Shown here piece by piece: positions 57,481-64,000 of a stretch of DNA of 64,000 bases (position 1 is its first letter; each line of letters starts with the position of its first letter). The position numbers and the translations under genes are program-made. The stretch is from Bradyrhizobium elkanii USDA 76 (GTDB taxonomy: Bacteria > Pseudomonadota > Alphaproteobacteria > Rhizobiales > Xanthobacteraceae), in assembly GCF_023278185.1 (NCBI RefSeq), contig NZ_CP066356.1:5820001-5884000 (forward strand). Reading direction: 5' to 3'. The notes below the pieces were generated by a model, which worked only from the letters and a program-made list of their open reading frames with translations, made no database searches and had not been told where the DNA came from.

Positions 57481-58673
57481 AGCCCGAGCAGCCTCCTCAA
57501 CCGTCCCTTCGGCTGCCCGCCGACACCCGTGATCTCGCGTACGATCGGAGTGAGGTGGCGCCGCAGTCCCGATACGTGCTTCAGAGCTGGAACACCGAGA
57601 TTGACCGCCTGGGTCATCCCCTTCCCGAGATCCGGGATGACCATGTCGGGTTCTCCACCCAGCGCCTTGACGATCGTGGCCTTCGGAAGGCCCCCGGGCC
57701 GATTGGCACGGTTGAGCAAAGTAAAGACTCGGTCTTTGCCGGCAATATTGGTAACGGCGTTGCGGAGTGAATGTGCGTTGCGAAGTCCGGTCACTTCGGC
57801 TTCCAGCAACACCAGCACGTGACGGGAAACAGTGAGGACCGGATGAATCGATGGCGGGAACGGGACCGGCACATCGACGACGATGTAGTTGAACCGTTGC
57901 CGAAGCAGACCCAAAACGTGTCGCACGCCCGCTTCCGTAATGTCGAGCTGCGCATCGAGGTCCTCATCGGCGGAAACCAGGCATACCCGCTCGTTGACTG
58001 CGATTGCCGCGCGTTCGATGAACAGGGTGTCCGCCCGCATCGGGTTTTCCAGAGCGATGCGCAGACCGGGCCCGGGTTGGACACCGAGCATCACGGCCGT
58101 TTCGCCGTTTTGCAGATGGAGGTCGAGCAGCGCGACCTTGGCCTTGGTGGTCTCGGCCAGTTGCAGCGCCAGATTGATGGCGATGCTGGTTGCTCCGGCG
58201 CCCCCTTGCGCGCCACAGATCGAGATCACATGGCCGCCGCGATCGGGCTGGCTGTGTACTGCCTCACCGATCAGTTTCGGGCGCAACTGGTCTAGCACCA
58301 TGTCCCGCGTAATCGGCTTCGGCAAGTACTCGGTCAGGCCCAAATCCATCAACTCACGGTAGAACGTGATTTCCCTGCTCTCGCCGACCAGAGCCACCCG
58401 GACATCGGGCGGACAAACGCTTGCCAACCTTTCCAGATCGGCAAATGGATCCTCGACGCCACTGATGTCCGTCACCAATGCGGACAAATTGGTGTCCGTT
58501 TCGAGCATCTTGATTGCATTGCGGATCGTGCCACGTCGGATGGACAGATTGCCACCATCGAGGCCCTTGCGCAGGGCTGCGGCACTCAGCTCATCATTCA
58601 CGACACAGACGATACGGTCGCGCGTGACAAGCGACACAGCTTCAGGCGGATCGAGCATGGCCATGTTCATCAT
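57477..58673 (-). CDS. cpaE: CpaE/TadZ pilus localisation ATPase-like protein
   Basis: 398 residues. The N-terminal ~130 residues resemble a receiver-like (atypical REC) domain. The C-terminal ParA/MinD-like domain starts with 'ISICGAQGGAGATSIAINLALQLAETTKAKVALLDLHLQNG'. The deviant Walker A reads AQGGAGATS and lacks both the signature lysine and the P-loop lysine, as in TadZ-type proteins. It positions the pilus machine in the cell. It overlaps cpaB by 4 bases. Confidence 0.92.
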   Translation of the reverse strand: MMNMAMLDPPEAVSLVTRDRIVCVVNDELSAAALRKGLDGGNLSIRRGTIRNAIKMLETDTNLSALVTDISGVEDPFADLERLASVCPPDVRVALVGESREITFYRELMDLGLTEYLPKPITRDMVLDQLRPKLIGEAVHSQPDRGGHVISICGAQGGAGATSIAINLALQLAETTKAKVALLDLHLQNGETAVMLGVQPGPGLRIALENPMRADTLFIERAAIAVNERVCLVSADEDLDAQLDITEAGVRHVLGLLRQRFNYIVVDVPVPFPPSIHPVLTVSRHVLVLLEAEVTGLRNAHSLRNAVTNIAGKDRVFTLLNRANRPGGLPKATIVKALGGEPDMVIPDLGKGMTQAVNLGVPALKHVSGLRRHLTPIVREITGVGGQPKGRLRRLLGL

Positions 58674-59632
58674 CGTTTCTCCGTAGCCTTGCCGATATCA
58701 CTCTGCGCGGCTGCGGTCTGGCGCCCTGCGTTCGGCGCCCCGTCGCAGTTGACGGCGACACCGACGTCGTCCGCGTCCTGTTTCCTGACCGAGTACTGCT
58801 TGACCTCGCCGCCAGTGTGAACGACGATCGAAGCCGTTTGACCCGCAATTGCGTTCTGGCGGGCAAGTTCAGGAGACACATCGCAGCTGGACGTCGCGCC
58901 GGCGTCCGCCTTCTCCCACTGATCGACCGCGGACCGAACGGCGAGAGAGAGCGTTCCGAGCTGCTTTGCGACCGTGACCTTCTTGACCTGCTCAGGCGTG
59001 AGCTCCAGCGACACGGTCTGCGCCATCTTGCCAACCGAGGCGCTAATGGCTCGCCCGCCTTGCGCGATCTCCTGGTCGATCGCAATGACTCGCACATTGC
59101 GCAGAACGGTTTCGGCCAAAGCACGCCGCGCTGGGTCCGCCTTCTCGAACACCTGGGTCAGCACGACGTCGACGTAGTCACCCGGCCGGATCAGGCCCGA
59201 TACGCCCGACTCCTCATCTACCTTGATGCTGATGGCGCGGCTTTCGGGGGCCAGGACGCTAGCGAGGAATCCGCGATCCTTTGGACGAAGGATGTCCTGC
59301 AATGTGATGGGACTGCCCGCGTCGACGAACTTGCGCACCAGGGAGCCGGGAAGTCCGGCTTTGGAGTCGGGCGTTTCGAGGATCGCGCCCGCCGGAACCG
59401 TTTCCCGCGGCACCGAGCGTATCGAGAAGTCTTCATCGCGGGCCAAGGTACCTCGCGGAAGCGGGCGTGCTGCAACGAAATACCCGACAGTCGCTGGTGC
59501 AGGGGTCGGCGCCTTTTCAGCGACCTGAACCGGCGCCTCTTTCGGCTGGTTCATGTTGTAGGCAATAAGCCCGAGCGCAGTGGTCGCCAGAAATAGCACC
59601 GCGATGATCGAAAGGCGCAAGGCGGATGACAT
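58670..59632 (-). CDS. cpaB: Flp pilus assembly protein CpaB/RcpC
   Basis: 320 residues. An N-terminal membrane anchor ('LSIIAVLFLATTALGLIAYNM') is followed by an SAF-like domain ('GYFVAARPLPRGTLARDEDFSIRSVPRETVPAGAI') and the RcpC beta region ('ISIKVDEESGVSGLIRPGDYVDVVLTQVFE'). It sits in the periplasm, likely linking secretin and inner-membrane platform. One base separates it from cpaA. Confidence 0.92.
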   Translation of the reverse strand: MSSALRLSIIAVLFLATTALGLIAYNMNQPKEAPVQVAEKAPTPAPATVGYFVAARPLPRGTLARDEDFSIRSVPRETVPAGAILETPDSKAGLPGSLVRKFVDAGSPITLQDILRPKDRGFLASVLAPESRAISIKVDEESGVSGLIRPGDYVDVVLTQVFEKADPARRALAETVLRNVRVIAIDQEIAQGGRAISASVGKMAQTVSLELTPEQVKKVTVAKQLGTLSLAVRSAVDQWEKADAGATSSCDVSPELARQNAIAGQTASIVVHTGGEVKQYSVRKQDADDVGVAVNCDGAPNAGRQTAAAQSDIGKATEKR

Positions 59633-59633
59633 C

Positions 59634-60140
59634 TCAAAATCCTTTGCTCAAAATCGTCCAAATACCACCGCTCGCTATAGCAACCCCATAGGGCAGCGGT
59701 GCGTGTCGCAAATGCCGCCAACGCTCGACTGCATAGACGCGCCGCACGAGCGACGATCCGGCAGGTGCAAGCCCAGGATATGGCAGGGCACGCATTATCA
59801 GATGCACCAGCGCAAGAACGCCGCCGGCAAGCGCGGTCACCGTCAACAACTGTGCCACCCCCGTCAGCGGGAGACCAACCGCCAGAGCAACCAGCAACTT
59901 GACGTCGCCGCCGCCAATTCTTCCAAGCTGGTAGATGGCGAACAGCAGCAGCAGGAGGATCGCGGCGACGATCACCGACATGGCAACTTGCACTGGATCA
60001 GACAATTGTCCGGCGATCCCGAGGATCGCCACCGCCAGGCAAATCTCATTGCGGATCAATCGTGTCGCGATGTCGGTCGTTGCGACATATAGCAACAACA
60101 GGATTGTTAGAAGCGAGGTTGTAGAAATAATCCAATACAT
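59634..60140 (-). CDS. cpaA: Prepilin peptidase CpaA/TadV
   Basis: 168 residues with four to five helices. Both aspartate motifs of type IV prepilin peptidases are visible: 'TTDIATRLIRNEI' (about residues 22-34) and GGGDVK near residue 80. It cleaves the Flp leader after glycine. The small form without the N-methylation domain is normal for Flp systems. First gene after the flp pilins, 238 bp downstream of flp. Confidence 0.92.
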   Translation of the reverse strand: MYWIISTTSLLTILLLLYVATTDIATRLIRNEICLAVAILGIAGQLSDPVQVAMSVIVAAILLLLLFAIYQLGRIGGGDVKLLVALAVGLPLTGVAQLLTVTALAGGVLALVHLIMRALPYPGLAPAGSSLVRRVYAVERWRHLRHAPLPYGVAIASGGIWTILSKGF

Positions 60141-60335
60141 GAAATGAATGCCTTAAAAATAATGACGGCAGTATCCCAATGCCCCTTGATCGGTTCGCTG
60201 TACTAACCTCCGCCTGCAGTCGTCTCTCGCGTGCTGATCATACTCAGCATTAGAGCGCAAATGGTTGGCCGGCCCGAAATTGGACACAGCACGCAATACA
60301 CTTTCGTCTTCACGCCAGCTTTTCAGCGCGCCGGA

Positions 60336-60357
60336 GAGGGCACCAATCAGTGCCCTC
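60336..60357 (-). terminator. Strong hairpin downstream of flp1
   Basis: GAGGGCAC-CAATCA-GTGCCCTC, a perfect 8-bp stem 22 bp after the flp1 stop. There is no T-run, so it is better seen as a read-through attenuator or 3'-end stabiliser between the abundant pilin mRNA and cpaA. Confidence 0.55.
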
Positions 60358-60378
60358 CCCCGGGCTGAGGCAGCCATG

Positions 60379-60591
60379 CTATGCGACGGCAGCTGTGACC
60401 CTGCTGGCAATGCTCGAGATCGCACTGCTGAGTGCGTCGACGATAGGACCACTACCACCAGTACCGAACGCAGCGGCCACTGCGGCAACGATACAGGCGG
60501 CGACAATCACGTACTCGAACGACACAACGCCGTCCTCGTCGGCACGCAGACGCTTCATCGCGTCCGTGGCCCTGATGCAATACTTCAACAT
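60379..60591 (-). CDS. flp: Flp pilin (copy 1)
   Basis: 70 residues. The leader 'MLKYCIRATDAMKRLRADEDG' ends in Gly. The mature start VVSFEYVIVAACIVAAVAAAF keeps Glu at +5 and Tyr at +6, the Flp G/XXXXEY processing motif. About 50 mature residues form one helix with a Gly/Ser-rich tail ('FGTGGSGPIVDALSSAIS'). Nearly identical to the copy at 60683, and probably its tandem duplicate. Confidence 0.93.
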   Translation of the reverse strand: MLKYCIRATDAMKRLRADEDGVVSFEYVIVAACIVAAVAAAFGTGGSGPIVDALSSAISSIASRVTAAVA

Positions 60592-60650
60592 CGGACGAAT
60601 CCTTTTGCGCTAGACTATTTTGTTCCGCAACGTGAGCGGGGGGCACAGAT

Positions 60651-60670
60651 CAAGGGCCCCCCGGCCCTTG
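60651..60670. repeat. Perfect inverted repeat between the two flp genes
   Basis: CAAGGGCC-CCCC-GGCCCTTG, an 8-bp perfect stem with a 4-base loop, beginning 13 bp after the flp2 stop. It may protect the flp2 mRNA end or attenuate transcription into flp1. Confidence 0.6.
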
Positions 60671-60682
60671 TATGACTGCCGC

Positions 60683-60895
60683 TTAACCGATGGCAGACGT
60701 GACCTTGCTGGCGACACTCGAGATCGCACTGCTGAGAGCGTCGACGATAGGACCACTACCACCGGTACCGAAAGCGGCGGCCACTGCGGCAACGATGCAG
60801 GCGGCGACAATGACGTACTCGAACGACACAACGCCGTCCTCATTGTCGCGCAGACGCTTCAGGGTTTCGGTAACCATGACGCAATACTTCAACAT
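60683..60895 (-). CDS. flp: Flp pilin (copy 2, promoter-proximal)
   Basis: 70 residues from ATG 60895 (AAGGGA upstream); an in-frame ATG at 60931 would lengthen the leader and lies on the probable transcription start. Leader 'MLKYCVMVTETLKRLRDNEDG', then VVSFEY. The mature sequence differs from copy 1 only in the last dozen residues (SSVASKVTSAIG versus SSIASRVTAAVA). It is transcribed from the sigma-54 site at 60941-60956. Confidence 0.93.
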   Translation of the reverse strand: MLKYCVMVTETLKRLRDNEDGVVSFEYVIVAACIVAAVAAAFGTGGSGPIVDALSSAISSVASKVTSAIG

Positions 60896-60940
60896 AGGAA
60901 AATATCCCTTTTTAAGATGAATGAGCCACAAACGTTGGCG

Positions 60941-60956
60941 AGCAATTCCGGTGCCA
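60941..60956 (-). promoter_or_regulatory. Sigma-54 (RpoN) promoter of the flp/tad operon
   Basis: The - strand reads TGGCACCGGAATTGCT. The -24/-12 consensus is TGGCACG-N4-TTGC(A/T); 11 of 12 defined positions match and the GG-GC spacing is right. The predicted start near 60930 leaves a leader of about 35 nt with the ribosome-binding site of flp2. An activator binding site further upstream was not identified. Confidence 0.75.
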
Positions 60957-60992
60957 ACTAAGTTTAGTTTATAATACCTTGCGCGAAAGCTG

Positions 60993-61265
60993 TCATCGGT
61001 AATCCTTTGTTAACCCTACTGTGGGCAGCCGTAAGCCTCGCTGAGCTGCAGAGAGCTGCGCCCAGGTGGCGGTCGGAATCCCTTGAGTATATTTAGTAAT
61101 TCCCAGCGCTCGCGGCTCGCAGAGGTAGCTCTCCGTGCGAATACGGGCGCGTTTGCCGAAGGTCCAACCTCGCATCCAAGGACCTAACTGAAACAGGAAA
61201 AGTGACGGCGTCAGAAAACACACAAGCGACAGCCGGACGAACGTTTTCACCGCTTCAGCCGGCAT
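60993..61265 (-). CDS. Small hypothetical protein with one membrane segment
   Basis: 90 residues from ATG 61265; the frame extends to 61382 without support. One hydrophobic stretch ('FVRLSLVCFLTPSLFLFQLG', about residues 9-28) is followed by a basic soluble region ('FGKRARIRTESYLCEPRALGITKYTQGIPTATWAQLSAAQ'). ACGGGGC could serve as ribosome-binding site. It ends just before the flp promoter. Function and expression are uncertain. Confidence 0.4.
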   Translation of the reverse strand: MPAEAVKTFVRLSLVCFLTPSLFLFQLGPWMRGWTFGKRARIRTESYLCEPRALGITKYTQGIPTATWAQLSAAQRGLRLPTVGLTKDYR

Positions 61266-61537
61266 GACGCCCCGTAGGATCCCGGGCTCTATAGCGGTTT
61301 TCGAGTTAACTCCGATTCGCCCGCCGCTCTTCGGTTGGATTACCGCCGCGCCGCGCGACCAGCTAGCGGAGTTCCGCGGCACAGGCGATCGCGCGGCACC
61401 TCAAGGTTTGTGCCGCCCCTGGCACGATCTCGAAGGGATAGTTTGGCACAGCAGGTCGCTTCAGGCTCGCGTATCTCCGTCATCCGTCCGCAGCAGTTCG
61501 GAGAGTCTGGCAAGCCGACTATTCACGCAATCCATGC
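61266..61537. other. Spacer between two - strand genes upstream of the pilin operon
   Basis: 272 bp, GC-rich, with no gene I can support. Short + strand frames here lack ribosome-binding sites. Confidence 0.35.
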
Positions 61538-63010
61538 CTACCGAGGCGTGCGCCGAATGTGCACAATGGCGACATCATCGGCATAACTCCGCTCCCATTC
61601 TGGCAGTCGATCGAGCAGGCCTACCGCCGGGGTCGACGGGAAAAGTAGCGTCGCGTCAATTTTGCATTCATCGAGCAATCTGACAAAATCCGCCAGATCA
61701 TCGAGCGAGATGGCCCGCACATAGCGGTTAAGGAAAGCCGGTCCATACAATTCGGCGCGTGAATCAATGAATACCGGAATGCCCTGGGAAATCAGATATC
61801 CGCCGAAGTAGTAGTCGTTCAATACGCGATTTGTTTGGCGCTCCTTGAGCTTTTCCACCGCGACGCGCGGAACAAGCGGTGGCGAGTGATCCTTCGTCGC
61901 CAAGATCAGGCCGCTTGCGACCAAGAGGGTGGCAATGACCATAATAAACGCTGTGCTTGTCGGAGGTACGACCTTTCGGCTGAGCTGCAACTGAGGCCAT
62001 GAGAGGTGCTGGCCTAAGGGACCGGCAATCAGGAACGGCGCAACCAGCGCACAAACGTCTACATAGCGCACGTGGGCAAGAGTCTGCCAAATGACGGCGA
62101 GCAGTATCGTAAGCCTGATCGGAGGCAACTTGAACCCGCTGTACATGACGTAGCCGATAGCGGCGATAAGGCATATTACGATTGGGTTGAGTGCGCCGAA
62201 GTCGAGCGCCGGCTTCCACTCGCCGAGGGTTGCAAGGGTCGTCCCAAAGCTCAAAAGGCGAAATGTAACCAGGATCGATTCCGGCCCATACGGGGTGATG
62301 CAGGCGGCCCCGAGAGCCAGCACCCCAAATCGAAGCCATTGCAGCGCGACGGTCAAGCGGGCGGATTTGTCTGCGGTCCAAAGCGCCTCAAGCGCGAACG
62401 GCCCGATCAATGCCAAACCAAGGGTGAAGCTGCCGTGAAGGTTTGCCCAGAGCGTGATGAGCGGGAGATACACGAGCGAAGGCGCTCGTCGTGCTTCGCT
62501 CGCCTGAACCAAGGCGTTAGCCCACAGCACCATCAACGGAAAGATCAGGACATGCGGCCGGGCCAGCGTGTGGAACGCGGTCATCGCAATTCCAGCACAC
62601 ACCAGGATCACGACCGGTACGTTCGGCAGTCTTTTCAGCAAAAGAGATGCAAGCAGGAAGAACGCTATGGACGCGGACAGCGCGCAAAGCAGAGCGGGTC
62701 CTACCCACCCCGCCAATTTGAAGGCAGCGAAGTAAAGGACCTCCGATAACCATGCGCTGGTTATCCAAGGCGCCCCGCGCATCGTGAAAGAGAACAGGTC
62801 GACGTGAGGTACGGCACGGTGATCCACTATCCACTGGCCGACCTCAATATGCCAATAGACATCTGCATCCCTCAACAGGCTGGAGATCCTGGTGATGAGC
62901 GTCAGCCAAACCGTCGCCGCGCATAGGAGTGGCAGCCAGGGCCGAAGGTGATCGCTGCGCGTAGGCGCCCCGCTCCGCATCGCTTCTCGATCCACCGGAA
63001 TTGAAAGCAT
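61538..63010 (-). CDS. Large polytopic membrane protein, GT-C-like
   Basis: 490 residues from ATG 63010 (GGACAGAGG upstream); ATG 63034 has its purine run too close. About eleven helices. The first loop 'RDADVYWHIEVGQWIVDHRAVPHVDLFSFTMRGAPWITSAWLSEVLYF' contains the D-x-x-W-H and 'PxxDxFSFT...WLSE' pattern of a family of membrane proteins with glycosyltransferase-C fold features. The C-terminal ~100 residues are soluble ('YFGGYLISQGIPVFIDSRAELYGPAFLNRYV'). The acceptor is unknown. Confidence 0.72.
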   Translation of the reverse strand: MLSIPVDREAMRSGAPTRSDHLRPWLPLLCAATVWLTLITRISSLLRDADVYWHIEVGQWIVDHRAVPHVDLFSFTMRGAPWITSAWLSEVLYFAAFKLAGWVGPALLCALSASIAFFLLASLLLKRLPNVPVVILVCAGIAMTAFHTLARPHVLIFPLMVLWANALVQASEARRAPSLVYLPLITLWANLHGSFTLGLALIGPFALEALWTADKSARLTVALQWLRFGVLALGAACITPYGPESILVTFRLLSFGTTLATLGEWKPALDFGALNPIVICLIAAIGYVMYSGFKLPPIRLTILLAVIWQTLAHVRYVDVCALVAPFLIAGPLGQHLSWPQLQLSRKVVPPTSTAFIMVIATLLVASGLILATKDHSPPLVPRVAVEKLKERQTNRVLNDYYFGGYLISQGIPVFIDSRAELYGPAFLNRYVRAISLDDLADFVRLLDECKIDATLLFPSTPAVGLLDRLPEWERSYADDVAIVHIRRTPR

Positions 63011-63363
63011 GGCCTCTGTCCTAGGATCGACCATCCTCTACTTCGACCCATTAGAGCAACGAAAAGCTCTCAAGGTGCTTAATCTTCTCCCTAGCATAGA
63101 TAATGCGGCCCAGCTTTTGAGTCGAATGGCAGGATGGATAGGACGAAGCTTTCTTAGGACATCGAGGGAGCTGTATCGAACAAGATCGAGGCACCCTGAC
63201 CCGAACGGGCTATGCGAGAAAGTGAGGGATGTACCGAGGCGGAAATCGAAGCACCTGTACCGGCGTTTCGGTCCGAAAGCGCCCGAGATTCTGGACACTC
63301 CTCTCTACGCGCCGTATTGCTATGCGGCTCTCCGACAAGAGTGCTTCCGACCAAGGATATTGC
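63011..63363. other. Divergent intergenic region before the last gene
   Basis: 353 bp, AT-richer than average, between divergent membrane-protein genes. It should carry both promoters, but none is clear enough to mark. No gene seen. Confidence 0.35.
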
Positions 63364-64000
63364 ATGGCTGCCTCAGGCTCCTCCTTCAGGATCGCACAGG
63401 GCCAAATCGAAATTCCCACGGCGCTTCGGAAGGTCAGTTTTGCCCTTTGCGCCATGAACTTCACAATTTGCTTGATGGCGTATCTGTCGCGCGCGTGGAT
63501 TTATGATCGGAATGGCCTCGGCATCCCGACGGACTTTATCAGCTTCTGGGCTAGCGGGCATCTCGCGATCGAGGGTGTTCCGGCGCAAGCGTTTGAATGG
63601 GACATCCTGAAGCGGATCGAGGTCGCCCAACTCGGCCAGGATTTTGAGGGCGATTTCCCCTGGCATTACCCTCCGCCGTTCTTCTTCGTCGCATGCGCGC
63701 TGGCACTGTTGCCCTATTCGGTGGCTTATCTCGGCTGGATCCTCGCGAGTCTTGTGCCTTATCTCGCCGTCATGCGCGCGATCGTAGGGCACAACTTCGG
63801 CATCCTGCTCGCGCTCGCAACTCCATTTGTTTTTATCAATGCGTTGGTTGGGCAGAACGGCTTCCTCACCGCGGCGCTGATCGGTGGCACGCTATATTTG
63901 ATCCCGATACGCCCGGCACTTGCCGGCATCTGTCTTGGATTATTGACGTACAAGCCGCAGTACGGGCTGCTGTTTCCGATCGTGCTGATTGCGGCCGGGC
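63364..64000 (+). CDS. GT87/DUF2029-family membrane glycosyltransferase-like protein (partial, runs off the window)
   Basis: Frame open from ATG 63364 to the end of the window, 212 residues visible. An AAGGAT ribosome-binding site precedes the start. 'IPTDFISFWASGHLAIEGVPAQAFEW', 'WHYPPPFFFVACALALLPYSVAYLGWIL' and 'NALVGQNGFLTAALIGGTLYLI' align block by block with the protein at 50569. The two are paralogues of the same family, with the catalytic-loop Asp in TDF. The C-terminal half lies beyond the window. Confidence 0.82.
   Translation, partial: MAASGSSFRIAQGQIEIPTALRKVSFALCAMNFTICLMAYLSRAWIYDRNGLGIPTDFISFWASGHLAIEGVPAQAFEWDILKRIEVAQLGQDFEGDFPWHYPPPFFFVACALALLPYSVAYLGWILASLVPYLAVMRAIVGHNFGILLALATPFVFINALVGQNGFLTAALIGGTLYLIPIRPALAGICLGLLTYKPQYGLLFPIVLIAAG

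Overview
The window looks like a chromosomal segment of an alphaproteobacterium of the Bradyrhizobium/Rhizobiales type. The DNA is GC-rich throughout. The LexA operator has the alphaproteobacterial GAAC-N7-GAAC form. Short intergenic palindromes, DUF5681 proteins, a tad/cpa Flp-pilus locus and several small protein families fit that group. This is recognition from sequence only; no database search was run.

Layout. (1) 1-13.2 kb: a + strand catabolic cluster. It has the end of an AraC-family regulator, hyuA and hyuB (hydantoinase/5-oxoprolinase family), a TorT-like periplasmic binding protein, an RbsA-type ATPase, two RbsC-type permeases and a three-subunit molybdenum hydroxylase (FAD, 2Fe-2S and Mo subunits). 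(2) 13.4-24.7 kb: a glyoxylate/glycerate region. On the - strand are gcl, hyi and glxR with an IclR regulator upstream. On the + strand are a CBS protein, a ketopantoate-reductase-like enzyme, an FAH-family enzyme, an oxalate/formate-type MFS carrier, glycerate kinase (ttuD) and pyruvate kinase. Together these can carry glyoxylate through tartronate semialdehyde and glycerate to pyruvate. The upstream cluster may feed this route, but that link is inferred.

(3) 24.8-28.4 kb: small conserved proteins and dinB (DNA polymerase IV) with a clear SOS box. (4) 28.9-37.8 kb: an accessory, phage-flavoured island. It holds two DUF5681-type proteins, a ParB-domain/DNA methyltransferase fusion, a convergent Mrr-like nuclease, an XRE regulator, a zinc-ribbon protein, a broken YqaJ-like recombinase gene and a chimeric HNH protein. 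(5) 38.0-43.3 kb: an IS21-family element (TSD ATGCG) whose istA is split by a second IS21-family element (TSD ACGCTGAC). Removing the inner element and one TSD copy restores a 516-codon istA exactly.

(6) 44-64 kb: a tad/cpa Flp-pilus locus on the - strand. Two near-identical flp pilins lie behind a good sigma-54 promoter match. They are followed by cpaA, cpaB, cpaE, cpaF, tadB, tadC, two TadE-like genes and a TadG-like gene. The secretin cpaC, a small lipoprotein and a TadD-like lipoprotein form a separate block. Five polytopic membrane proteins, two of them GT87/DUF2029-like paralogues, surround the pilus genes. The last one (63364 onward) runs off the window.
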